A stretch of DNA of 8,966 nt from Bacteroidaceae bacterium. Lineage in GTDB: Bacteria; Bacteroidota; Bacteroidia; Bacteroidales; Bacteroidaceae. The DNA lies in contig CAAGDO010000262.1 of assembly GCA_900768625.1 (NCBI GenBank), positions 1-8,966 on the forward strand, read 5' to 3'. The notes beneath the pieces were generated by a model that did no database searches, had not been told where the DNA came from, and was given only the letters and a program-made list of their open reading frames with translations. Shown in pieces: positions 1 to 6,160 of the stretch (position 1 is the first letter of the stretch; each line of letters opens with the position of its first letter). Both the position numbers and the translations under genes were made by a program.

Positions 1-64
1 ATCCGTTCAATTATACTTGCATCCCGTTTGCAATATTTGAGATTTATCTCGGGGAGCGCTGCAA

Positions 65-209
65 TGTGGGTTAATGGTTCAGGCACAGCGAGCTGTGGAA
101 ATTGTCGTTAATGGCGTGCTTCGCACGCTGTGGATAAGCGTAGCACAGCTCTGTACGCTGGACTTTCAACGTGAATGCCGCGAATGATTCGTCCATGCGG
201 TGTGGTCAA
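65..209 (-). promoter_or_regulatory. Cluster of DnaA-box-like 9-mers, one perfect
   Basis: Positions 129-137 read TGTGGATAA, the exact complement of the strong DnaA box TTATCCACA. Three further 9-mers in the same orientation match that box at 7 of 9 positions: 65-73 (TGTGGGTTA), 94-102 (TGTGGAAAT) and 201-209 (TGTGGTCAA). Four TGTGG motifs in 145 bases on one strand is more than expected by chance, although 7/9 matches alone are weak. Clustered DnaA boxes occur at replication origins, at DnaA-titrating sites and in some promoters. No dnaA or other replication gene is visible here, so function is inference only. Confidence 0.35.
84..159. repeat. Three consecutive short inverted repeats
   Basis: Three perfect inverted repeats follow one another. 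They are CACAGC/GCTGTG at 84-89/92-97 (2-base gap), GCGTGC/GCACGC at 114-119/123-128 (3-base gap), and AGCGTA/TACGCT at 137-142/154-159, which encloses a second small pair ACAG/CTGT. The arms also cross-match: GCTGTG at 127-132 complements CACAGC at 144-149. None is followed by a U-rich tract, so they do not look like intrinsic terminators. They could be part of a structured RNA or a degenerate interspersed repeat. I do not recognise the family. Confidence 0.4.
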
Positions 210-258
210 ATGGGGAAAGGGGAAAAGTCATTCAAAGACCCTTGATCAGTTAGCGAAT

Positions 259-362
259 GGCAATTGCCGTTCGCCCTACCGGCAATTGCCGTTCGCCCTG
301 CTGGCAATTGCCGTTCGCCCTGCTGGCAAATGCCGTTCGCTCTGCTGGCAAATGCCGTACGG
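259..362. repeat. 22-bp tandem repeat, about 4.6 copies, palindromic core
   Basis: Copies begin at 259, 281, 303, 325 and 347, exactly 22 bases apart. The unit starts GGCAATTGCC, a perfect 10-bp palindrome, followed by GTTCGCCCTGCT. Copy 1 ends in ACC instead of GCT. Copies 4 and 5 carry GGCAAATGCC, which breaks the palindrome centre. Copy 5 departs from the unit after GGCAAATGCCGT. The first core sits in a larger inverted repeat at 253-274, where GCGAAT on the left faces GTTCGC on the right with a single T/G mismatch. A 22-base unit is not a multiple of three, so the array cannot encode a protein repeat. There are no spacers, so it is not CRISPR. Possible roles are an iteron-like binding array or a variable-number minisatellite. 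Confidence 0.85.
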
Positions 363-537
363 TGACTTTGAACGGAGCTCGTGATGATTTTACCCGATGT
401 AGTATCGAAACAGACCGTCTGAAATATTTCAAAAACAGCGAATGTATATTTCCTGAAACGGATCGATCCATTTAGTCTATGGGTGGTGCTGTTCAGAAAA
501 TAATTCACGCCTGATTCATAGATAGTTACGGGATAAC

Positions 538-578
538 AAAAAAATGACTTGCGCAAATTCTGCTTGCGCAAGTCATTT
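538..578 (-). terminator. Intrinsic terminator of the hydrolase operon
   Basis: AAATGACTTGCGCAA (542-556) and TTGCGCAAGTCATTT (564-578) form a perfect 15-bp inverted repeat around a 7-base loop. Read on the minus strand, the stem is followed by a run of seven U (complement of A538-544, partly inside the stem), the classic Rho-independent layout. It lies 43 bases past the stop codon of the last hydrolase gene. On the plus strand the stem is followed by only CTT after the paired TTT, so it would terminate less well in that direction. Confidence 0.9.
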
Positions 579-621
579 CTTAAACGTTACTGAGGGAGTT
601 TGTAGGGCGTAGGTTTCCAGT

Positions 622-1599
622 TCATTTATTGCCCCAAGTGCGTTGCAGACGGTTCATCTCCTTTTGCGTGATGGGGATCACCGTGCCGTGGCGTGGATGG
701 AAGTTCATGGTGACGGGGCGGGAAGCGGGCACGAAATGGCTGAGGTCGGTCGATTCGCAGAATTCGTAACGGCCGTTCATGTAGACATCATACATCAGCA
801 CGTAGCGGTCCTGCCCGATGAGCTTGAATGTGCCAGCGCCCTCTACGGCCTGCGTGGTGAGTTGTTTATAGCCCGGCTCTTCCGTCCATTGGCCGGAAGT
901 GAGCGAACGCGTGGTCGCTACGCGGATGCCGTTGCCGTGGCCCTCGGTCTTGTAGAACAGATGGTAGAGGCCGTCCTTATAGACTATATCACCGTCGATA
1001 CACGATTTGCCGTCCTTCGGCAGGAATAGGGGGCGCGGTGCTTCTTCGATGTCGGTGAAGTCGCGGTTGGCATAGGCATAATGGATGACATCGACGCCAC
1101 CGGCATATTGCATCGACCAGTAGATCATGTATTTACCCGCTTGGGCATCATAGATGGTCTGCGGGGCCCACACACGTTTCAGGTTTTCCTGGTCCGGCAG
1201 GCGCTTCTGCATGTTGACCACCGAGGATGTCCAATGCACGAGGTCTTTGCTTTTGAGCAACACCATGGCGCGGTTGGAATCCCATCCGTTGGCCGAAACC
1301 ATGTCAGTGCATACCATATAGAACGTCTTGCCGTCTTCGCAACGCAGGATATGCGGGTCGCGAACGCCTCCCGTGCTGCTGATGACGCGGGAGTCGAGCA
1401 CTGGACGGCCTCCGTTGAGTGACGTGAAATTGTAGCCATCGGGACTTGTGGCGAAGCAGACGGCCTCTTCGCTGATGCGGTTGCCGGTGAAGTATACGAA
1501 AAGGTAGCCCGTGAAGTCGGACACGCTTTTGGCAGAAAGCGTATGGGGCATCAGCATGACCATGATGGCCATCAGGATGCGGGGAATGGAGATTTTCAT
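622..1599 (-). CDS. Exported glycoside hydrolase family 43 protein
   Basis: A 325-residue protein. Residues 1-22 form a clear signal peptide (MKISIPR, then a hydrophobic Leu/Met/Ile stretch ending LSA), so the product should act in the periplasm or outside. The rest is a single five-bladed beta-propeller of the GH43 type. The probable catalytic base is Asp81 in GGVRDPHI, the pKa-modulating Asp is 202 or 204 in CIDGDIVY, and the acid is Glu253 in AVEGAGTF. A WAPQ motif lies at 144-147. Family members hydrolyse alpha-L-arabinofuranosides or beta-xylosides. Context favours arabinofuranosidase or arabinanase activity, but the subfamily cannot be fixed by eye. The frame stays open upstream to 1743, but that start would lie inside the GH51 gene and bury the signal peptide, so I chose the ATG at 1599. 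It is the last gene of the operon, 79 bases after the GH51 stop codon. Confidence 0.88.
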   Translation of the reverse strand: MKISIPRILMAIMVMLMPHTLSAKSVSDFTGYLFVYFTGNRISEEAVCFATSPDGYNFTSLNGGRPVLDSRVISSTGGVRDPHILRCEDGKTFYMVCTDMVSANGWDSNRAMVLLKSKDLVHWTSSVVNMQKRLPDQENLKRVWAPQTIYDAQAGKYMIYWSMQYAGGVDVIHYAYANRDFTDIEEAPRPLFLPKDGKSCIDGDIVYKDGLYHLFYKTEGHGNGIRVATTRSLTSGQWTEEPGYKQLTTQAVEGAGTFKLIGQDRYVLMYDVYMNGRYEFCESTDLSHFVPASRPVTMNFHPRHGTVIPITQKEMNRLQRTWGNK

Positions 1600-1635
1600 A
1601 GGAAGGAAGGGAGAAAGGTGAGGAGCGGGCAGGCG

Positions 1636-1657
1636 GGACGGGGAACCCAGACCGTCC
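1636..1657 (-). repeat. Intercistronic inverted repeat before the last gene
   Basis: GGACGG (1636-1641) and CCGTCC (1652-1657) form a 6-bp inverted repeat with a 10-base loop, in the 79-base gap between the GH51 stop codon and the GH43 start. Additional GC pairs are possible inside the loop. No U-run follows on the minus strand, so it is unlikely to terminate transcription. It could affect mRNA processing or relative expression of the last gene. Confidence 0.35.
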
Positions 1658-1678
1658 ACCCGCTTGAGAATTTGTTCA

Positions 1679-3643
1679 TCAGTGGAGTTCGAACACTCCG
1701 AAGAAATTTGCGGGAAGTTCCATGCGCAACACACCGTCGGCATCCACCCTTACAGGCATGGTATGCGGGGCAATGCGCTCTTGGTCGAAATCATTCACCA
1801 CGTTGAGGTCATCGGCTTGCAGGAAGGTGCACACCCCTTGCGAAGGATGGCGGCGACTGCCGTTGAAGCGGATGGCGATGGACGACGGATGGTGGGCGGT
1901 GTTCACGATTTTCAGCACCGTGGTCCCCGTCTGTGCGTCACGACTGGCCGAGGCGTAGAGGTCCTTCTGTCCCGTGAGAGGTTGTCCGTCCGGCGTCTCA
2001 ATCCGCATGATCTGGGAGTGGGCATGCAGGGCGAAAAGTTGCTGCACATAGTAGTTGGGCGTGCGGAAGGAACGGAGATTGTCGAACCAGATGAGGTCGG
2101 GGTTCCACTGCCAGGCATCCACATGGGCGAAGAGCGGGGCATAGGTGGCCAGCCGCACCACATCGGCATTTCTTTCGAGTCCCGTCATGAAGGCCGCTTC
2201 GGCCAGGGCTGCACGGAAGTTGTTGGCCTTACCAGCGGAATGGTCGTGGGCCGCATATTCTCCGGCGAAGACCTTCGGTCCGCGGCGGTCGTAATGGTCG
2301 TAGCGCGAAGCGTTGCGGAGGAACCATTCGGGCTCCATATAGTAATGCTCATCAACGAGGTCGGCCTTGAGGCGTTTCATTTCCGGCCAAAGATAGTCGA
2401 ATTTGTCGCCGTCGGCACTGGGACCGGAGGAGCCGACAATCTTCACGTTGGGCCAACTGCGGCGGATGGCGCGGATGAAGGGCTCGAGGCGCTCCACGTA
2501 TTCCGGCCCCCACTGTTCATTGCCGATGCCGATGAACTCCAGTCCGAAGGGGGCAGGATGTCCCATTTCGGCACGCACTTTTCCCCAACGGCTGGAGGCC
2601 GGTCCATTGGCGAACTCGATGAGGTCGAGTGCGTCCTGGATGTAGGGCTGCAGACTGTCGAGGCAGACTTGTTCGTGGCTTTCGTATTGGCAACTCAGCC
2701 CCACGCTCAGGATGGGCAGCGGACGGGCTCCGATGTCCTCACAAAGCTGGAAAAATTCGTAGAAACCGAGGCCATACGACTGGAAGTAGTCAGGGAAGGC
2801 ACGGTCCTTGAAGGTGTAGTTCCATCGGTTTTCGTTGGTCGGACGGTTTTCCACGCGCCCGAGGGTGTTCTTCCACTGGTAGCGAGTGGCCAAAGAGTTA
2901 CCTTCCACCACGCAACCGCCCGGGAAACGCAGTACGCCCGGATGCAAATCGCGAAGGGCTTCCACCAAGTCGCGACGCAGTCCGCCCGGACGGCCTTTCC
3001 ACGTGTCAGTGGGGAAAAGCGAGAGGTGTTCGAGGTCGACCGTTCCGCTTTGGCGCATAACCACGCGAAGACGGGCGTGGGCCTCCGTCGCGGGAGATTC
3101 AAACGTCAGTTCATAGGCTTTCCAGTCGGATGAAGAGACATGGAGCGTTTGGCGGCAGAGAGTAGCGCCGTTGCTGCCGATGAGTTCCACGTTGACCGGA
3201 ACGGACTGGGCTTTGGGACTGCGGGCATATACGCTGAAGCGATAGGTCGCCCCACGCTTCAGGCCGATGCCGCGGAAACCTTCGTTTTCGAGTCCTGAGC
3301 CTGTGAGCTCGCCGTGAGAGACAATGCGCACATAGTGGGGATTGCGCTCGAAACAGGGCGAAGCATTCTCCACGCTGACCTGTCCGAAGGGCATCCATCC
3401 GGCCAGATGCTGGGGAAACTCGAACGAGCGGTTTTTCACCAGTTCGGCGTAGAGCCCGCCGTCGGCACCGAAGTTGATATCCTCATAGAACACACCGTAC
3501 ATGCGGTCATCGGCCTGAGCGATGGGGCGGCTGAGGTTGACTTCCATGGTGACGGACGCTTCCTGGGCCTGGAGGCCCAGTATAGCAGCTGCGGAGAGCA
3601 GTGAGGCAGTGATGAATCGTTTCATAACGGAGTGGGGCGTCAT
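1679..3643 (-). CDS. GH51 alpha-L-arabinofuranosidase with CBM4/9-like module
   Basis: A 654-residue exported enzyme expected to release terminal alpha-L-arabinofuranose from arabinan, arabinoxylan or arabinogalactan. After the signal peptide (hydrophobic core about residues 10-24, ending LQAQ) comes the start of the GH51 barrel (YGVFYEDINFGADGGLYAE, 49-67). A carbohydrate-binding-like insert follows at about 85-210 (GLKRGATYRFSVYARSP), then the main barrel (LRFPGG, 238-243). The acid/base is Glu376 in GIGNEQWG and the nucleophile Glu462 in VFAGEYAAH. A C-terminal beta-sandwich ends at FFGVFELH. The start is a choice between ATG 3643 and ATG 3625 (MKRFIT). I took 3643 because it overlaps the upstream stop codon as ATGA, suggesting translational coupling, and is preceded by an A/T-rich stretch typical of Bacteroidetes starts. 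The 3625 start has a GC-rich leader but gives a tidier signal peptide. Family assignment is secure; exact substrate is inferred. Confidence 0.94.
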   Translation of the reverse strand: MTPHSVMKRFITASLLSAAAILGLQAQEASVTMEVNLSRPIAQADDRMYGVFYEDINFGADGGLYAELVKNRSFEFPQHLAGWMPFGQVSVENASPCFERNPHYVRIVSHGELTGSGLENEGFRGIGLKRGATYRFSVYARSPKAQSVPVNVELIGSNGATLCRQTLHVSSSDWKAYELTFESPATEAHARLRVVMRQSGTVDLEHLSLFPTDTWKGRPGGLRRDLVEALRDLHPGVLRFPGGCVVEGNSLATRYQWKNTLGRVENRPTNENRWNYTFKDRAFPDYFQSYGLGFYEFFQLCEDIGARPLPILSVGLSCQYESHEQVCLDSLQPYIQDALDLIEFANGPASSRWGKVRAEMGHPAPFGLEFIGIGNEQWGPEYVERLEPFIRAIRRSWPNVKIVGSSGPSADGDKFDYLWPEMKRLKADLVDEHYYMEPEWFLRNASRYDHYDRRGPKVFAGEYAAHDHSAGKANNFRAALAEAAFMTGLERNADVVRLATYAPLFAHVDAWQWNPDLIWFDNLRSFRTPNYYVQQLFALHAHSQIMRIETPDGQPLTGQKDLYASASRDAQTGTTVLKIVNTAHHPSSIAIRFNGSRRHPSQGVCTFLQADDLNVVNDFDQERIAPHTMPVRVDADGVLRMELPANFFGVFELH

Positions 3644-6030
3644 TTGACGTAAATCTTATAGTCCTTGATGCCGCCAGGAACTTGGCTTTCCATGCGAGGC
3701 AGATACTGAATACCCGTGAGCGTATGTTCGGCCCCAAGGTCGATGATCACGACGTGGGGGTATGCCTTACCCTTTTCTGTGGACCAGTAGGTGGACTCCT
3801 GAAGGTCGAAGATCTTGTCGGCAGAACGGTTTACGCCTGCCACGTCCTCGCTGTCAGCGAAACGGGCCGTCCAGGGTTCGCGCGAAAGGCGGTCACCATT
3901 TTCATCGAGGGCATAGAGTTCTGCAATGCAGGCCAGTTCCTTGCCGTCGAGCGCGGAAAGGGCTTCCACGCAGAGGTAACGGCCTGAGACTTGCTGCCCG
4001 AACTTCACTTCCTGCCAACCGTTTCCAGCGCGGAAAGCGCCTGAGGCCACAGGCTGCGCTCCCTTGAAACGATCGTAGGCGGCCTTTTCCTGATGGAGAA
4101 GGGGTTTCTTCACCTGCAACTGGTCGAGCAACGGCGATGCCAGACCTTCAGACTGGGCCTTTGTCGGACCAACAACGTCGAACACCATCACTTCGTTTTC
4201 ACCCTTCTTCAGCCAGCAACCGGGCACGTAGAGCGTTTGCTGCGGACCGATTTCCCAAATGCGGCCCAAGGCGATGCCGTTGACATAGACGATGCCTTTG
4301 CCCCAGGTCTCGAAGTTGAGGAAGGTGTCGGCGGGCTTGTTCATCTTGAATGTGGCGCGATAGACGCCCGGCTGGCGCTGACCTTTGGCATCGGTTGTGC
4401 TGCGGAGCGGTTCGAAATGCATCTGACGATAGAAATCGTAGGTGTCGTTGAGGTTGAACACCTGCCAGTTCTTGAGGTTGCACACGTAGGTGTAGCCTTC
4501 ATGGTCGAGCGTCAGTTCCACACGGTGGGTGATGCCTTTATAGTCCTTGATGGCGCGACCGAAATTGATGCGGCCCATGGCTTCGACGAGGATGTCCAGT
4601 CGGGCGCCTTTGCGGCAGGCAGGAAGCGAGAGTTCCTTTTCACCGTTGCGGCGGTCGAGTTTGCCCACGTAGGTTCCGTCGACAAACACTTGGGCGAAGT
4701 CGTGGGCTTCGTCCACCCTGAGTTTGCCGCCCGATGCGAGTTCGGGCAGTGAGGTGCGATAGAGAATGGAGCCGAAGCCTTGGTCGTAGTCCTCCATGGT
4801 GCGGATGTCCGTGTCCGTCTTGGGCTGGGGCAGATTGCTGAAGAGAGGAGCCACTTCGGTGAACTGGAAGGTAGGAACACTGGTCGACTTGATGGTGGCG
4901 GGCACCTTGGCTTGCTTCTCACCATACATATAATGGGAGAGGGCTTCGCGCAGTTCCCAGTATTTGGGCGTGGTCTGTCCGGATTCGCTGATGGGCGCGT
5001 CGTAGTCATAACTCGTCACGTCGGGAGCAAAACCGGGCGAATTGGCTCCAGCCCAATGGCCCCAGTTGGTTCCTCCGTGGGTCATGTAGAGACTGAAGGA
5101 TATGTTTTTCGAAAGCATTTCGCTGATGCCTGCAATCATGTCCTTGGCGGCACGCGTTTCGTGGTTGGCTCCCCATTTGTCGAACCATCCGCTCCAGAAT
5201 TCGCTACACATGAGGGGGGCGTCGGGGCGCAGTTCCTTGAGGCGGCGGAATTGGTCGTCGATGTTGGCCCCTGTACCGAAGTTCATGGTCCATATGAGGT
5301 CATCGAGTCCGTTGTTGGTGAAGTTGGAGGCCCAGTCGCACTGGAAGAGGGTGAGGTCCTTGCCGTATTCGTTGCGCAACATGTCGCGAATCTGTCCAAC
5401 GTATTTCTTGTTCACACCATAGGAGCCGTATTCGTTTTCCACTTGCACCATGAGAATCGGACCGCCCTTCTGAATCGTCAGTCCACTCACCTGGCGGGCC
5501 ACTTCCTTCTCGAAGATGCCCACGCGTTCAAGGAAATACGGGTCATCTTCACGAAGGCGGATGTCCTTCTTCTTGAGCAACCACCAGGGCAGACCGCCCA
5601 TTTCCCATTCGGCACACACGTAGGGGCCGGGGCGCAGGATGACATACATGCCGTTCTTCTGGCAAAGGCGGCAGAAAGCGGCGAGGTCGTTCTGACCGGT
5701 GAAGTCAAACTGGCCGGGCTGGGCTTCGTGGGCGTTCCAGAAGACATAGAGGCAGATGGTGTTCATGCCGAGTGCCTTGCAGAGTTTGATGCGGTTGTCC
5801 CAATAGGGGCGGGGAATGCGGGGATAATGGAGTTCGGCGGCTTTCACCACGAATGGTTTGCCGTTGAGCAGAAATTGGCCTTTGCCAGCCACGAAACTAC
5901 CACGGTTTTCAGCCGATGGGATGGCGGCGGAGGCGAGATCGGCTGATGCCGTCATTGCTGCCGATGCCTGCATGGGCATAAGGCATGCTCCTGTCAGGGC
6001 AAGAGCGGAGAAAAGATGGGTCAGGGTCAT
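3640..6030 (-). CDS. GH35 beta-galactosidase with C-terminal F5/8C-like domain
   Basis: A 796-residue exported enzyme predicted to remove terminal beta-D-galactose from oligo- or polysaccharides. The GH35 barrel covers about residues 50-370. The acid/base is Glu200 in MVQVENEYGSYG and the nucleophile Glu277 in CSEFWSGWFD. RPGPYVCAEW (133-142) and YMTHGGTNWG (315-324) are also hallmark motifs. Jelly-roll domains fill about 380-640, including the conserved WGKGIVYVNG (576-585). Residues about 650-796 resemble an F5/8 type C (CBM32-like) galactose-binding module, with DLGAEHTLTGIQYLPR near the end. The start is firm: ATG 6030 has an in-frame TAG nine codons upstream. The N-terminus is hydrophobic but has no Lys/Arg before the core. 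Cleavage after ASAA, or lipidation at Cys16 (LTGAC, an imperfect lipobox), are both possible. The stop codon overlaps the start of the GH51 gene by four bases. Confidence 0.95.
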   Translation of the reverse strand: MTLTHLFSALALTGACLMPMQASAAMTASADLASAAIPSAENRGSFVAGKGQFLLNGKPFVVKAAELHYPRIPRPYWDNRIKLCKALGMNTICLYVFWNAHEAQPGQFDFTGQNDLAAFCRLCQKNGMYVILRPGPYVCAEWEMGGLPWWLLKKKDIRLREDDPYFLERVGIFEKEVARQVSGLTIQKGGPILMVQVENEYGSYGVNKKYVGQIRDMLRNEYGKDLTLFQCDWASNFTNNGLDDLIWTMNFGTGANIDDQFRRLKELRPDAPLMCSEFWSGWFDKWGANHETRAAKDMIAGISEMLSKNISFSLYMTHGGTNWGHWAGANSPGFAPDVTSYDYDAPISESGQTTPKYWELREALSHYMYGEKQAKVPATIKSTSVPTFQFTEVAPLFSNLPQPKTDTDIRTMEDYDQGFGSILYRTSLPELASGGKLRVDEAHDFAQVFVDGTYVGKLDRRNGEKELSLPACRKGARLDILVEAMGRINFGRAIKDYKGITHRVELTLDHEGYTYVCNLKNWQVFNLNDTYDFYRQMHFEPLRSTTDAKGQRQPGVYRATFKMNKPADTFLNFETWGKGIVYVNGIALGRIWEIGPQQTLYVPGCWLKKGENEVMVFDVVGPTKAQSEGLASPLLDQLQVKKPLLHQEKAAYDRFKGAQPVASGAFRAGNGWQEVKFGQQVSGRYLCVEALSALDGKELACIAELYALDENGDRLSREPWTARFADSEDVAGVNRSADKIFDLQESTYWSTEKGKAYPHVVIIDLGAEHTLTGIQYLPRMESQVPGGIKDYKIYVK

Positions 6031-6160
6031 AGATGTGTGATTTGTTTTCTTGTTCTAGGAAGATGAGAGTATGAAGTCGTCAGAACTTTTATGAAATTCA
6101 AGATAAATCTCCAAATCAAATCTTCGTCAGAAATGTTTGGATGACTTCCACTGGTGGGGG
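6031..6160 (-). other. 130-base AT-rich gap between the first two operon genes
   Basis: This is the longest internal gap of the operon. It holds a 9-base direct repeat (TTCTGACGA on the minus strand at 6124-6132 and 6077-6085, 47 bases apart start to start) and a small inverted repeat AGATAAATCT at 6101-6110. I found no match to TAnnTTTG on the minus strand and no stem followed by a U-run, so I see neither a clear internal promoter nor a terminator. The genes on both sides therefore probably share a transcript. Confidence 0.5.

Larger units (their letters stand above)
1..537. other. Non-coding region with repeats, no credible gene
   Basis: No open frame here looks like protein. The open frames over 175-571 exist mainly because the 22-bp repeat contains no stop codon, and their translations are low-complexity strings rich in Arg, Ala, Gly and Cys that change frame from copy to copy. 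The stretch contains several TGTGG motifs including a perfect DnaA-box match, three short hairpins (84-159), the tandem repeat (259-362), two perfect 10-bp palindromes (421-430, GAAATATTTC; 460-469, GGATCGATCC), and then the terminator of the minus-strand operon. The gene to the left lies outside the window, so I cannot say whether this is a promoter region, a space between convergent genes, or something else. Confidence 0.7.

Noticed and set aside
39..50. Terminator-like hairpin GAGA/TCTC near the left edge
   Set aside because: A 4-bp stem with no following U-run on either strand is too weak to call.
259..362. CRISPR array
   Set aside because: Copies abut directly with no unique spacers, and no cas gene is present.
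206..571. Repeat protein encoded by the 22-bp array, either strand
   Set aside because: A 22-base period shifts frame with every copy, so no amino-acid repeat is maintained; the minus-strand frame also reads through the terminator stem. The frames are open only because the unit contains no stop codon.
1600..1743. N-terminal extension of the last GH43 gene to the ATG at 1743
   Set aside because: It would overlap the end of the GH51 coding region by 65 bases and place 48 unrelated residues before a clear signal peptide.
1664..3133. 489-codon open frame on the plus strand
   Set aside because: Shadow of the GH51 gene; the translation is Val/Gly/His-rich without family motifs, while the opposite strand encodes clear GH51 active-site sequences.
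4780..5946. 388-codon open frame on the plus strand
   Set aside because: Shadow of the GH35 gene for the same reason; it has no signature, no plausible promoter and no neighbours in that orientation.
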